Numbered from the stretch's first letter, positions 1 to 6,221 are shown. The stretch: 6,847 bases of DNA from Desulfobulbus sp. (GCA_030602145.1 JAUWAH010000131.1:1-6847); one strand, 5' to 3'. Notes: generated by a model from the letters alone, not told the origin. Made by a program: numbers and translations.

Positions 1-171
1 GAGTCGGTCTGTACCATCAAATCGCGCCGCGATCTTTTTCCGGCCCTGTGCCAAGCCATCCGGGCGCTGCATCCCTACCAGGTGCCCGAAATCCTGGCCG
101 CACCGGTGGTGGATGGCCACGGTCCCTACCTGGATTGGCTCAACCAGGAACTGTTGCCCGAAAAGGAGTGA
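1..171 (+). CDS. cutA: Divalent-cation tolerance protein CutA, C-terminal part (5' end outside window)
   Basis: The frame is open from the first base to a TGA at 169-171 and gives 56 residues. The family is recognisable from the block LHPYQVPEI (visible residues 23-31) and the closing GPYLDWL (41-47). These match the conserved HPYE-x-PEI and YL-x-W signatures of CutA. Family members are usually about 105-112 residues, so roughly half the protein is missing to the left. CutA proteins are small cytoplasmic trimers with a ferredoxin-like fold that bind divalent metals such as copper. They were named from an E. coli copper-tolerance locus, but their biochemical role is still debated. The stop codon lies 7 nt before the GTG of the next gene, and that gene's ribosome-binding site sits inside the last CutA codons. 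The two are therefore probably co-transcribed and translationally linked. Identification is confident; the N-terminus and promoter cannot be judged. Confidence 0.88.
   Translation, partial: ESVCTIKSRRDLFPALCQAIRALHPYQVPEILAAPVVDGHGPYLDWLNQELLPEKE
163..168 (+). promoter_or_regulatory. Ribosome-binding site for the zinc-ribbon gene
   Basis: AAGGAG lies 10 nt before the GTG at 179, inside the last codons of cutA. It is the evidence for choosing GTG 179 over the in-frame ATG at 113, which would place the start far inside cutA. Confidence 0.6.
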
Positions 172-178
172 GTCTGCC

Positions 179-388
179 GTGGATCACCAAGCCAACAAAC
201 CGGCCCGCGGCCGACGGCGGAAGAAAGAGTTCCGCTGCCACTGCTGCAAAGAGGAAAAACCCTTTTGCTGGAGCTGCGGCTGCGGCTTTCAGATCTGCCC
301 GCAGTGTTTTGCCGAGAACAAGTGGGGCATGAGCAACGGCCCCACCTGGATCTGCCCCGACTGCGAACGGGTGCATATGATGGAGTGA
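179..388 (+). CDS. Small cysteine-rich zinc-ribbon protein, function unknown
   Basis: A 69-residue protein starting at GTG 179, chosen because AAGGAG lies 10 nt upstream and the start falls just after the cutA stop. It has a basic N-terminus (RGRRRKK, 10-16) and ten cysteines. These are arranged as C20-x-C22-C23, C30-x2-C33-x-C35, C40-x2-C43 and C59-x2-C62, with H21 and H66 as further possible ligands. The pattern suggests two treble-clef or zinc-ribbon type sites, each holding one zinc. Trp and Gly around the knuckles (FCWSCGCGF, NKWGMSNGP) add a distinctive core. There is no signal peptide or membrane segment, so it should be cytoplasmic. I do not recognise a named family. The basic tail plus zinc ribbons would fit nucleic-acid binding or a metal-buffering role, and the pairing with cutA leans toward metal homeostasis; both are inference. 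That it is a real gene is well supported by composition, spacing and RBS. Confidence 0.75.
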   Translation: MDHQANKPARGRRRKKEFRCHCCKEEKPFCWSCGCGFQICPQCFAENKWGMSNGPTWICPDCERVHMME

Positions 389-396
389 GAGGTGGG

Positions 397-431
397 AGCA
401 GCCTGATAGGTGGAGAGTCCTTGAGGCTGCT
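397..431 (+). terminator. Possible weak terminator hairpin after the zinc-ribbon gene
   Basis: AGCAGCCT at 397-404 and AGGCTGCT at 424-431 are perfect 8-bp complements around a 19-nt loop, followed by only four T's (434-437). It begins 8 nt after the zinc-ribbon stop, the right place for a transcription end, but the long loop and short T tract make it a weak intrinsic terminator at best. Confidence 0.35.
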
Positions 432-441
432 AGCTTTTGAC

Positions 442-527
442 CGTTTCCACGCGCCCCGCGTGGGCACGATTACACATCCACCGCAACCATCTCTCAACCA
501 TGTCCCTTTCGCCAAGAAGTCGCTATT
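442..527. repeat. Intergenic repeat, copy A (REP-like palindrome plus conserved tail)
   Basis: The palindromic head (442-468) pairs CGTTTCCACGCG with CGCGTGGGCACG around a CCC loop: a perfect 7-bp inner stem, then one wobble and one mismatch. The tail (469-527) aligns without gaps to 1880-1938, with about 47 of 59 positions identical by hand count. That includes a 14-nt identical block, CCTTTCGCCAAGAA, at 505-518. The arms resemble the widespread GTTCCCACGC/GCGTGGGAAC repeat. Neither copy lies in a supported gene. A minus-strand reading through the tail gives similar peptides in both copies, which is explained by DNA similarity and not by coding. Confidence 0.7.
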
Positions 528-567
528 TTTTACAAATTGTAATTCCGGTTGACAATTTGTAAAAAAT
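525..567. promoter_or_regulatory. Perfect 16-bp inverted repeat, probable operator of the ATPase gene
   Basis: ATTTTTTACAAATTGT (525-540) and ACAATTTGTAAAAAAT (552-567) are exact reverse complements separated by 11 nt. The arms are strikingly AT-rich in a GC-rich region. The right arm overlaps a consensus -35 hexamer, so a dimeric repressor bound here would block transcription of the ATPase gene. It could instead be a hairpin or the end of a small mobile element. The symmetry is certain; the role is inferred. Confidence 0.6.
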
Positions 568-577
568 TGACCAATAG
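549..577 (+). promoter_or_regulatory. Putative sigma-70 promoter of the ATPase gene
   Basis: A perfect TTGACA -35 box lies at 549-554. At 16-18 nt spacing the only -10 candidates are weak (CCAATA 571-576 or CAATAG 572-577). Transcription from it would begin at about 583-585, essentially at the ATG at 584, implying a leaderless or nearly leaderless mRNA. This agrees with the absence of any Shine-Dalgarno sequence before the start. Confidence 0.45.
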
Positions 578-583
578 CCCGGT

Positions 584-1762
584 ATGCTCCCAAGAAACGC
601 ACAGGCAACCCTGCAAACCCTGGCCAGGGGTTACCCATTCATCGCCCTGACCGGACCTCGGCAGTCGGGAAAGACAACGCTCAGTCGCCTAGCTTTTGCC
701 GAGAAACCCTATGTCTCCCTGGAAGATCCGGATACCCTGGAGTTTGCGCTTGCCGATCCCCGCCGTTTTCTGGCCCAGTATCCCGACGGGGCGATCCTTG
801 ACGAAGCGCAACGAGCCCCGGCCCTGTTTTCCTACCTTCAGACCCTTGCGGATGGCGACGGGCGCATGGGCTTGTACATCCTCACAGGCTCCCAGCAGTT
901 TGGACTCTTTGCCGGAATCACCCAATCCTTGGCTGGACGGGTCGGCCTGGTGCAGTTGTTGCCTTTCAGTATCCGTGAATTGCAGGATGCCGCCCAGCTT
1001 CCGGACACGCTTGATGCCTTTCTGTATCAAGGGTGTTATCCGCCGCTGTATGACCGCCCTCTTGCACCGGGTCATTGGCATGCCAACTATGTCGCCACCT
1101 ATTTGGAGCGCGATCTCAGGCAGTTGGTCAATATCCGGGACCTGACATCGTTTCGTCGATTTCTGCGCCTTTGCGCCGGACGCACCGGCCAGCTTCTGAA
1201 TCTGTCAAGCCTGGCCAATGACTGCGGCATCAGTCACAATACCGCGAAATCATGGATCTCCATCCTGGAGGCCAGCTACATTCTTTTTCTGCTGCCTCCG
1301 CATCATCGCAATTTCAACAAACGAATTGTCAAAACACCCAAACTCTACTTTTATGATACCGGACTGGCTGCCTGGCTGATGGGCATCCAAAACAGCGAGC
1401 AACTGCCCACCCATCCGCATCGTGGCGCCCTGTTTGAAACCCTCATTGTGACCGAATTACTCAAGGGACGGTACAACCAGGCTGATATCTCAAATCTTTT
1501 CTTCTGGCGCGACAATACCGGCAACGAAGTGGATGTGGTGCTGGACACGGGCAGTCGGCTTATCCCGCTTGAGATCAAATCTGGACAAACCATCACCCCG
1601 GATTTTTTCCGACCGCTCAGCAAATGGCTTGCATGGGCTGGTGAAGAGGCGGGCCGGGCGTATCTGGTCTATGGCGGCGAGCAGGACCAAACGAGGCAGC
1701 AATGCACGGTTCTCTCCTGGCGCAGTGCTCGATCGTTCCCCGGTTCCAGTGCGGGAACATAG
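584..1762 (+). CDS. AAA-type ATPase with DUF4143 and C-terminal PD-(D/E)XK-like domain
   Basis: A 392-residue protein of the ATPase family with C-terminal DUF4143, near the usual length. The P-loop is GPRQSGKTT (24-32), with Walker A lysine K30. Walker B is AILDE (70-74), with D73 and E74, and a sensor-like LTGSQ follows at 100-104. A winged-helix segment lies around 195-230 (LLNLSSLANDCGISHNTAKSW). The C-terminal part has an upstream FETL, then NEVD (D317) and LEIK (E330, K332), the spacing expected of a PD-(D/E)XK nuclease fold. ATG 584 places the P-loop at the usual distance from the N-terminus, although no ribosome-binding site precedes it. These cytoplasmic proteins are very common and patchily distributed; their cellular role is not settled, with mobile-element, defence or toxin-antitoxin-like behaviour all suggested. 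No partner gene is adjacent. Residues 384-392 are encoded inside a REP-like palindrome, so the original terminus may have been slightly different. Family assignment is firm; substrate is unknown. Confidence 0.9.
   Translation: MLPRNAQATLQTLARGYPFIALTGPRQSGKTTLSRLAFAEKPYVSLEDPDTLEFALADPRRFLAQYPDGAILDEAQRAPALFSYLQTLADGDGRMGLYILTGSQQFGLFAGITQSLAGRVGLVQLLPFSIRELQDAAQLPDTLDAFLYQGCYPPLYDRPLAPGHWHANYVATYLERDLRQLVNIRDLTSFRRFLRLCAGRTGQLLNLSSLANDCGISHNTAKSWISILEASYILFLLPPHHRNFNKRIVKTPKLYFYDTGLAAWLMGIQNSEQLPTHPHRGALFETLIVTELLKGRYNQADISNLFFWRDNTGNEVDVVLDTGSRLIPLEIKSGQTITPDFFRPLSKWLAWAGEEAGRAYLVYGGEQDQTRQQCTVLSWRSARSFPGSSAGT
1734..1760. repeat. REP-like palindrome overlapping the ATPase 3' end
   Basis: GTTCCC (1735-1740) and GGGAAC (1753-1758) are perfect 6-bp complements around a 12-nt centre. 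The arms match the outer arms of the palindromes in repeat copies A and B. The ATPase stop TAG (1760-1762) follows immediately. The tail found downstream of copies A and B is not seen after this one. It may act as a 3' mRNA-protecting or terminating hairpin. Confidence 0.55.
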
Positions 1763-1853
1763 CCGCGCGCACCGGACCAACCCGGACACCCCGTGTCAAT
1801 TGTGATTGATCCGTGGTGGCGAACGAAAGGTGACCCTGGAGCATCCACGGCAC

Positions 1854-1938
1854 CATCCCCACGCTGGAGCGCGGGAACGATCAAACATCCGCCGTGGCCA
1901 TCACTCAACCATTTACCTTTCGCCAAGAACCTGCTATT
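1854..1938. repeat. Intergenic repeat, copy B (REP-like palindrome plus conserved tail)
   Basis: The palindromic head (1854-1879) has arms ending CCCACGC and GCGCGGGAACG around a TGGA loop, with three mismatched pairs. The tail (1880-1938) aligns gap-free with copy A at about 80% identity by hand count, including the identical 14-nt block at 1916-1929. It is in the same orientation as copy A, so the two form direct repeats around the ATPase gene. It ends 39 nt before the parE start. Confidence 0.7.
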
Positions 1939-1977
1939 GACCTACCCACCTGTCCATCTTTCCACCTTGAATCACCC

Positions 1978-3810
1978 ATGACCGATCACCAATACGACGA
2001 ATCCAAGATCAAGACGCTCAGTTCGCTGGAGCATATCCGCAAGCGGCCGGGCATGTACATCGGCCGGTTGGGCGACGGCTCCCACCCGGATGACGGCATC
2101 TATATCCTCTTGAAGGAGGTCCTGGACAATGCCGTCGACGAGTACATCATGGGATTCGGCAAGCGGATCGACATCCATATAGGTGAGGACGGGCTATGCT
2201 GGGTGCGCGATTACGGAAGGGGCATTCCCCTGGGCAAGGTGGTGGAGTGCGTCTCGGTGATCAACACCGGCGCCAAGTACAACACCGAGGTGTTTCAGTT
2301 CTCCGTGGGCCTCAACGGGGTGGGTACCAAGGCGGTGAACGCCCTGTCCACCCGGTTCACGGTCACCGCCTTCCGTGACGGCCAGTACAAGATGGCCCGC
2401 TTCGCGCAGGGTGTGCTCGAACACGAAGAAGAGGGCACGACCACGGAGAAGAACGGCACCCTGGTGGAATTCCTGCCGGATTCCGAACTCTTTCCCGACT
2501 TTCGATACGATCCCCAATACATCGACCAGCGGCTGTGGCGCTACGCCTACCTCAACGCTGGCCTGAGCCTATCGCTCGACGGCGAGCGGTATCTCTCCAA
2601 AAACGGTCTGCTCGACCTGCTCGACCGTGAGGTGAGCAACGACCGCATCTATCCGCCGATCCACTTCACCGACAAGGCCCTGGAATTTGCCTTCACCCAC
2701 ACCGACGACTACGGCGAATCTTATTTTTCCTTTGTCAACGGCACCTACACCAGCGAGGGCGGCACCCATCTCTCCGCCTTCCGCGAGGGCATCCTCAAGG
2801 GGATCAACGAGTTCACCGGCAAGAAATTCAACGGGCTGGACGTCCGCGACGGTATTGTCGGCATCCTGGCGGTCAAGGTGCAGGAGCCGGTCTTTGAATC
2901 GCAGACCAAGAACAAGCTCGGCAACACCGATATCCGTGCCGGGATCGTGGGTGCGGTCAAGGATGCGGTGGCCACCCACCTCTACAAGTTTCCGGAGACC
3001 GCCGAGGTCCTGATCGACAAGGTGCAGCGCAACGAGCGGGTGCGGCGGGAGTTGCAGTCGGTGCGCCGCGACGCCAAGGCCAAGGCCAAGAAAATCGCCT
3101 TCAAGATCCCGCAGTTGAAGGACTGCAAATACCATCCATCGCGCGGCCAGGCTTCCAAGCCCGGCCGGGAGAACATGCTGTTCATCACCGAGGGCCAATC
3201 GGCGGCCGGCTCGATCGTTTCCGCCCGCGACCCCATGACCCAGGCGGTCTTCTCCCTCAAGGGCAAGCCGATGAACGTGCTCGGCCAGCGGCTCGATGTG
3301 CTCTACAAGAACGAGGAGATGTATTCCCTGATGCAGGCCCTGAATATCGAGGAATCGATCACCGACCTGCGCTACGACAAGGTCATCCTCGCCACCGATG
3401 CCGATGTCGATGGCCTGCACATCCGCAATCTGCTGCTCACCTTCTTCCTGCACTACTTCGAGTTGCTGATCAAGCTAGAGCGGGTCTTCATCCTGGAGAC
3501 GCCGATTTTCCGGGTGCGCAACAGGGAGAAGACCTTCTACTGCTATTCCGACCGGGACATGGATGAGGCCATCGTCGCCCTCAAGGCTAAGGGCAAGGGC
3601 GACCGGGCCATCGAGACCACCCGGTTCAAGGGGCTCGGCGAGATCTCGCCGCCGGAGTTCAAGCAGTTCATCGGCCCGGACATGCGATTGAGGCAGGTCC
3701 GGCTCGACAGTCTCAGCGAGGTCGGCCGGGTGCTGCGCTTCTACATGGGCAAGAACACGCCGGAACGCAAGCAGTACATCATGGATCACCTGATCGTGAG
3801 GCCGGTATGA
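1978..3810 (+). CDS. parE: DNA topoisomerase IV subunit B (ParE), type IIA ATPase subunit
   Basis: A 610-residue GyrB/ParE protein, the ATP-driven subunit that pairs with ParC to pass one duplex through another. The GHKL ATPase domain shows E47-x3-N51, D78-x-GRGIP (78-84), the lid GLNGVG (111-116) and the transducer QTK loop (309-311). The TOPRIM domain has the catalytic glutamate E405 in EGQSAAGS and the metal-binding acidic triad D474-x-D476-x-D478. A FKGLGE block lies near the C-terminus. GLNGVG in place of GLHGVG and the 610-residue length match the compact ParE seen in Bacteroidetes and Chlamydia; the roughly 800-residue gyrase B of Proteobacteria is longer. ATG 1978 is chosen because it gives the usual short lead before SLEHIRKRPGMYIG. 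The in-frame GTG at 1894 would translate repeat B. No clear ribosome-binding site precedes ATG 1978. Q407 replaces the usual Asp of EGDSA, which is unusual. parC follows with a 4-nt overlap. It could be called gyrB-like, but length and partner favour ParE. Confidence 0.92.
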   Translation: MTDHQYDESKIKTLSSLEHIRKRPGMYIGRLGDGSHPDDGIYILLKEVLDNAVDEYIMGFGKRIDIHIGEDGLCWVRDYGRGIPLGKVVECVSVINTGAKYNTEVFQFSVGLNGVGTKAVNALSTRFTVTAFRDGQYKMARFAQGVLEHEEEGTTTEKNGTLVEFLPDSELFPDFRYDPQYIDQRLWRYAYLNAGLSLSLDGERYLSKNGLLDLLDREVSNDRIYPPIHFTDKALEFAFTHTDDYGESYFSFVNGTYTSEGGTHLSAFREGILKGINEFTGKKFNGLDVRDGIVGILAVKVQEPVFESQTKNKLGNTDIRAGIVGAVKDAVATHLYKFPETAEVLIDKVQRNERVRRELQSVRRDAKAKAKKIAFKIPQLKDCKYHPSRGQASKPGRENMLFITEGQSAAGSIVSARDPMTQAVFSLKGKPMNVLGQRLDVLYKNEEMYSLMQALNIEESITDLRYDKVILATDADVDGLHIRNLLLTFFLHYFELLIKLERVFILETPIFRVRNREKTFYCYSDRDMDEAIVALKAKGKGDRAIETTRFKGLGEISPPEFKQFIGPDMRLRQVRLDSLSEVGRVLRFYMGKNTPERKQYIMDHLIVRPV

Positions 3811-5831
3811 GCGAGACGAGCGAGCAGCCGCGCGGCAAGCTGCACCAGTTGTTCGACGCCAATTTCCTCGACTACACCGCCTACGTCATCCGCGAACGGG
3901 CCATCCCCGATGTGGATGACGGCCTCAAGCCAGTGCAGCGGCGCATCCTCCAGACGCTTGCCAACATGGACGACGGCCGCTTCCACAAGGTGGCCAACGT
4001 GGTCGGCGAGACCATGAAGCTCCATCCGCACGGCGACGCATCCATTTTCGATGCTCTGGTCAACCTGGCCAACAAGGGCTATCTCATCGACCGCCAGGGG
4101 AACTTCGGCAACATCTTCACCGGCGACCAGGCCTCGGCGCCACGCTACATCGAATGCCGCCTGTCGCCGCTGGCGCGGGAGACCCTGTTCAACAAGGACC
4201 TGACCGAGTTCATCGATTCCTACGACGGCCGCATGCAGGAACCGGTGCGGTTGCCGGCCAAGATCCCGCTGCTCCTGCTGCTCGGTGCCGAGGGCATCGC
4301 CGTGGGCATGGCCACCAAGATCATGCCGCACAATTTCAATGAGCTGCTCCGGGCCCAGATCGCCTGCCTGCGCGGCGAGGAGTTTACCCTCTATCCCGAT
4401 TTTCCGCGTGGCGGGATCATCGATGTGTCCGACTACGACCGCGGCAACGGCCGCATCCGCTGCCGAGCCAAGCTGGAGCAGCCGGATGCCAAGACCATTG
4501 TCGTCACCGAACTGCCCTACAACCTCACCACCCAGACCCTGATCGAATCCATCGAGAAGGCGGCCAAGGCAAACAAGCTGAAAATTGCCTCGATCAACGA
4601 CTACACCGCCGAAAAGGTCGAGGTCGAGATCAAATTGGCCCGCGGCGTGCTCGCCGAGGAGACCATCGATGCCCTCTACGCCTTCACCGATTGCGAGCTG
4701 AGCGTTTCGCCCAGCCTGGTGACAATCGAGGACAACATGCCCCGGCAGCACACGGTCGAGGAAGTGCTCCGGCGCAACACCGACCTGCTCAAGGCCAACC
4801 TGGAAAAGGAATTGCGAATCGAACTGGGCCGGCTGGAGGAGAAATGGCACGCCCGAAAACTGGAGCAGATTTTCATCGAGGAACGGCTGTACAAGGAGAT
4901 CGAGGAGAAGATCAACTACAAGGCGGTGGTTTCCGCCATCCGCCAGTCGTTGGCCCCCTTTGCCGAAGAGTTGCAGCGCAAGATCACCACCGAGGATGTG
5001 GAGCGGCTGCTGGAGATCAAGATCCGCCGCATCTCCCGCTACGATATCGACCGCCAGAAGAAGGAACTCCGCGAGATCGAAAAGCAGATCGCCCAGGTCA
5101 AGGAGCACCTGACCGACATGGTCGGCTTCACCATCGGATATCTTGAAGACCTGCTTGCCCGCTACGGCGACCGGTTTCCGCGCACCAGCGAACTGCGCGC
5201 TTTCGATGAGGTCGATGCCCGGGCCGCGGCCACAGCCAACCTCACCGTCGGCTACCACCGGCAGTCCGGCTTTCTCGGTCACAAGATCAAGACCGAAGAC
5301 ACCGCCAGTGATCTGGAGTGCTGCTGCTCCGAGTACGACCGGCTGCTGCTCGTCTTCAAGGACGGGCTCTACAAGGTGATCAACGTGGTGGACAAACTGT
5401 TCGTCGGCTCGGAGCTGTACTGGCTGGGGGTGGTGAAAAACGACCTGGTCTTCAACCTGGTCTACCGTCATGGTCCGGAAAACCTAGCCTATATCAAGCG
5501 GTTCGCCATGCCCAAGTTCATCCTCGGCCGTGAATACCGGCTATTCGAAGCGGACAAGCGCTCGACCATCCTCCTCCTGCTCCCGGGCCGGGAAGGGTTG
5601 AGGATCCGGGCCAGCCTGGCTCCCTCGGCGCGGGCCAAACACAACGCCATCGAACTTGATCTCGACGAGGTGCTGATCAAGGGGGTGAGCGCCAAGGGCA
5701 AGCGGATCGCCAACCGCACCGTCCGCCGGGTGACCGACATCACCGGTACGGCGAGCAAGCCGCCCACCCCCCTGGCCCTTCCCGGAGTGGCAACCGCTGA
5801 CAAGACCGAGCAAGAACCCGACACCAACTGA
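3807..5831 (+). CDS. parC: DNA topoisomerase IV subunit A (ParC), DNA cleavage subunit
   Basis: A 674-residue GyrA/ParC protein, the subunit that cuts and rejoins DNA through a tyrosyl-phosphate link. The winged-helix cleavage domain begins early (YTAYVIRERAIPDVDDGLKP, 23-42). It contains the helix-4 block HPHGDASIFDAL (73-84) and the catalytic Y114 in APRYIECRLS, preceded by R113. The tower region spans roughly 210-310. A charged coiled-coil arm (about 320-445) includes EKINYKAVV and DIDRQKKELREIEKQI. From about residue 466 a beta-rich segment forms a reduced C-terminal domain of some 175 residues. It has no GyrA box (QRRGGKG), so negative supercoiling is unlikely and decatenation or relaxation is favoured. 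The last 30 residues are Pro/Thr/Glu-rich and probably disordered. The position of E. coli GyrA Ser83 is Ala78 here, while the following acidic position is kept as D82. The start ATG overlaps the parE stop as ATGA, so translation is coupled and the subunits are made together. Confidence 0.92.
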   Translation: MSETSEQPRGKLHQLFDANFLDYTAYVIRERAIPDVDDGLKPVQRRILQTLANMDDGRFHKVANVVGETMKLHPHGDASIFDALVNLANKGYLIDRQGNFGNIFTGDQASAPRYIECRLSPLARETLFNKDLTEFIDSYDGRMQEPVRLPAKIPLLLLLGAEGIAVGMATKIMPHNFNELLRAQIACLRGEEFTLYPDFPRGGIIDVSDYDRGNGRIRCRAKLEQPDAKTIVVTELPYNLTTQTLIESIEKAAKANKLKIASINDYTAEKVEVEIKLARGVLAEETIDALYAFTDCELSVSPSLVTIEDNMPRQHTVEEVLRRNTDLLKANLEKELRIELGRLEEKWHARKLEQIFIEERLYKEIEEKINYKAVVSAIRQSLAPFAEELQRKITTEDVERLLEIKIRRISRYDIDRQKKELREIEKQIAQVKEHLTDMVGFTIGYLEDLLARYGDRFPRTSELRAFDEVDARAAATANLTVGYHRQSGFLGHKIKTEDTASDLECCCSEYDRLLLVFKDGLYKVINVVDKLFVGSELYWLGVVKNDLVFNLVYRHGPENLAYIKRFAMPKFILGREYRLFEADKRSTILLLLPGREGLRIRASLAPSARAKHNAIELDLDEVLIKGVSAKGKRIANRTVRRVTDITGTASKPPTPLALPGVATADKTEQEPDTN

Positions 5832-5856
5832 ACCTGCCGCACCGGTAGCGTCCTCA

Positions 5857-5890
5857 GCCTGCCGAACGTGGCCCCATCCTTCGGGCGGGC
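5857..5890. terminator. Possible hairpin between the convergent parC and BON genes
   Basis: GCCTGCCGAA (5857-5866) pairs with TTCGGGCGGGC (5880-5890), giving ten pairs with one bulged G and one wobble around a 13-nt loop. It sits in the 75-nt gap where parC and the minus-strand BON gene converge, where a bidirectional terminator is expected. Neither side carries a T tract, so the call is weak. Confidence 0.3.
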
Positions 5891-5906
5891 GCCACTTCCT
5901 CACCCC

Positions 5907-6221
5907 TTACTTCAGCTTGAGCAGGTTGGTGACCCTGGTCACTCCCTTGACCGAGCGGGCGATGTTTTCCGCCCGGCGGATCTGCATGTCCGAGTCGACC
6001 GCGCCGGTGAGGGTCACTTCTCCCTTGAAGGTCTGGACGGAAATAGCCACCCCGCTGACCAGTTTATCGGCCAGCAGTTCAGCTTTAATCTGGGTGGTGA
6101 TGGCGGCGTCATCCACCACGTTTCCCGCACTTCTCCCCGCCGGGGTGGCGCAGGAGACGACCAGCGCCAGCAGTGCTGCCAGCATGAGGGCAAGCAGACC
6201 GCGTCGATGCAACCTCTCCAT
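5907..6221 (-). CDS. BON-domain lipoprotein (OsmY-like, single BON domain)
   Basis: A 104-residue protein with an N-terminal lipoprotein signal: basic residues (R3, H5, R6, R7), a hydrophobic run 9-22, and lipobox VVSC with the acylated cysteine at C24. Residue +2 is Ala, not Asp, which under the enterobacterial sorting rule predicts transfer to the outer membrane. After a short linker a single BON domain fills 37-104. It shows DDAAITTQIKAELL, the central GEVTLTGAV (67-75) and the closing IARSVKGVTRVTNLL (87-101). BON domains occur in OsmY, secretins and mechanosensitive-channel relatives and are thought to bind phospholipid or other envelope components, supporting envelope stability under stress. 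The start is fixed by AAGGAGG 6 nt upstream. The gene converges on parC and is unrelated to it. It lies 206 nt downstream of the methylase gene, with hairpins between, so it probably has its own promoter. Confidence 0.87.
   Translation of the reverse strand: MERLHRRGLLALMLAALLALVVSCATPAGRSAGNVVDDAAITTQIKAELLADKLVSGVAISVQTFKGEVTLTGAVDSDMQIRRAENIARSVKGVTRVTNLLKLK

Noticed and set aside
126..638. A 170-codon minus-strand frame crossing the zinc-ribbon gene and repeat A
   Set aside because: It spans a real gene in antisense, a palindromic repeat and the ATPase promoter. Its apparent similarity to a minus-strand frame over repeat B comes from the DNA repeat.
584..1762. ATPase gene as one half of a toxin-antitoxin or defence operon
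   Set aside because: The neighbours (zinc-ribbon protein, parE) are unrelated, separated by about 195-215 nt and repeats, and no small partner gene is found. The idea is kept only as a family-level possibility.
1796..1850. Short inverted repeats (TCAAT/ATTGA and CCGTGG/CCACGG) between the ATPase stop and repeat B
   Set aside because: Five- and six-base arms of this kind are expected by chance, and there is no T tract or promoter context to support a role.
442..1938. Repeats A and B considered as a CRISPR array or attachment-site pair
   Set aside because: There are only two diverged copies 1.4 kb apart with a gene between them, no spacers, no integrase and no tRNA, so neither a CRISPR array nor a phage attachment pair is supported.
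2569..3453. A 294-codon open frame on the minus strand, opposite parE
   Set aside because: Same antisense shadow effect; there is no recognisable domain, and the opposite strand carries the TOPRIM and transducer motifs.
3786..5471. A 561-codon open frame on the minus strand, opposite parC
   Set aside because: It mirrors parC codon by codon. Its low-complexity Leu/Val/Asp/Gly-rich product is the usual antisense shadow of a high-GC gene, while the plus strand has every topoisomerase motif.
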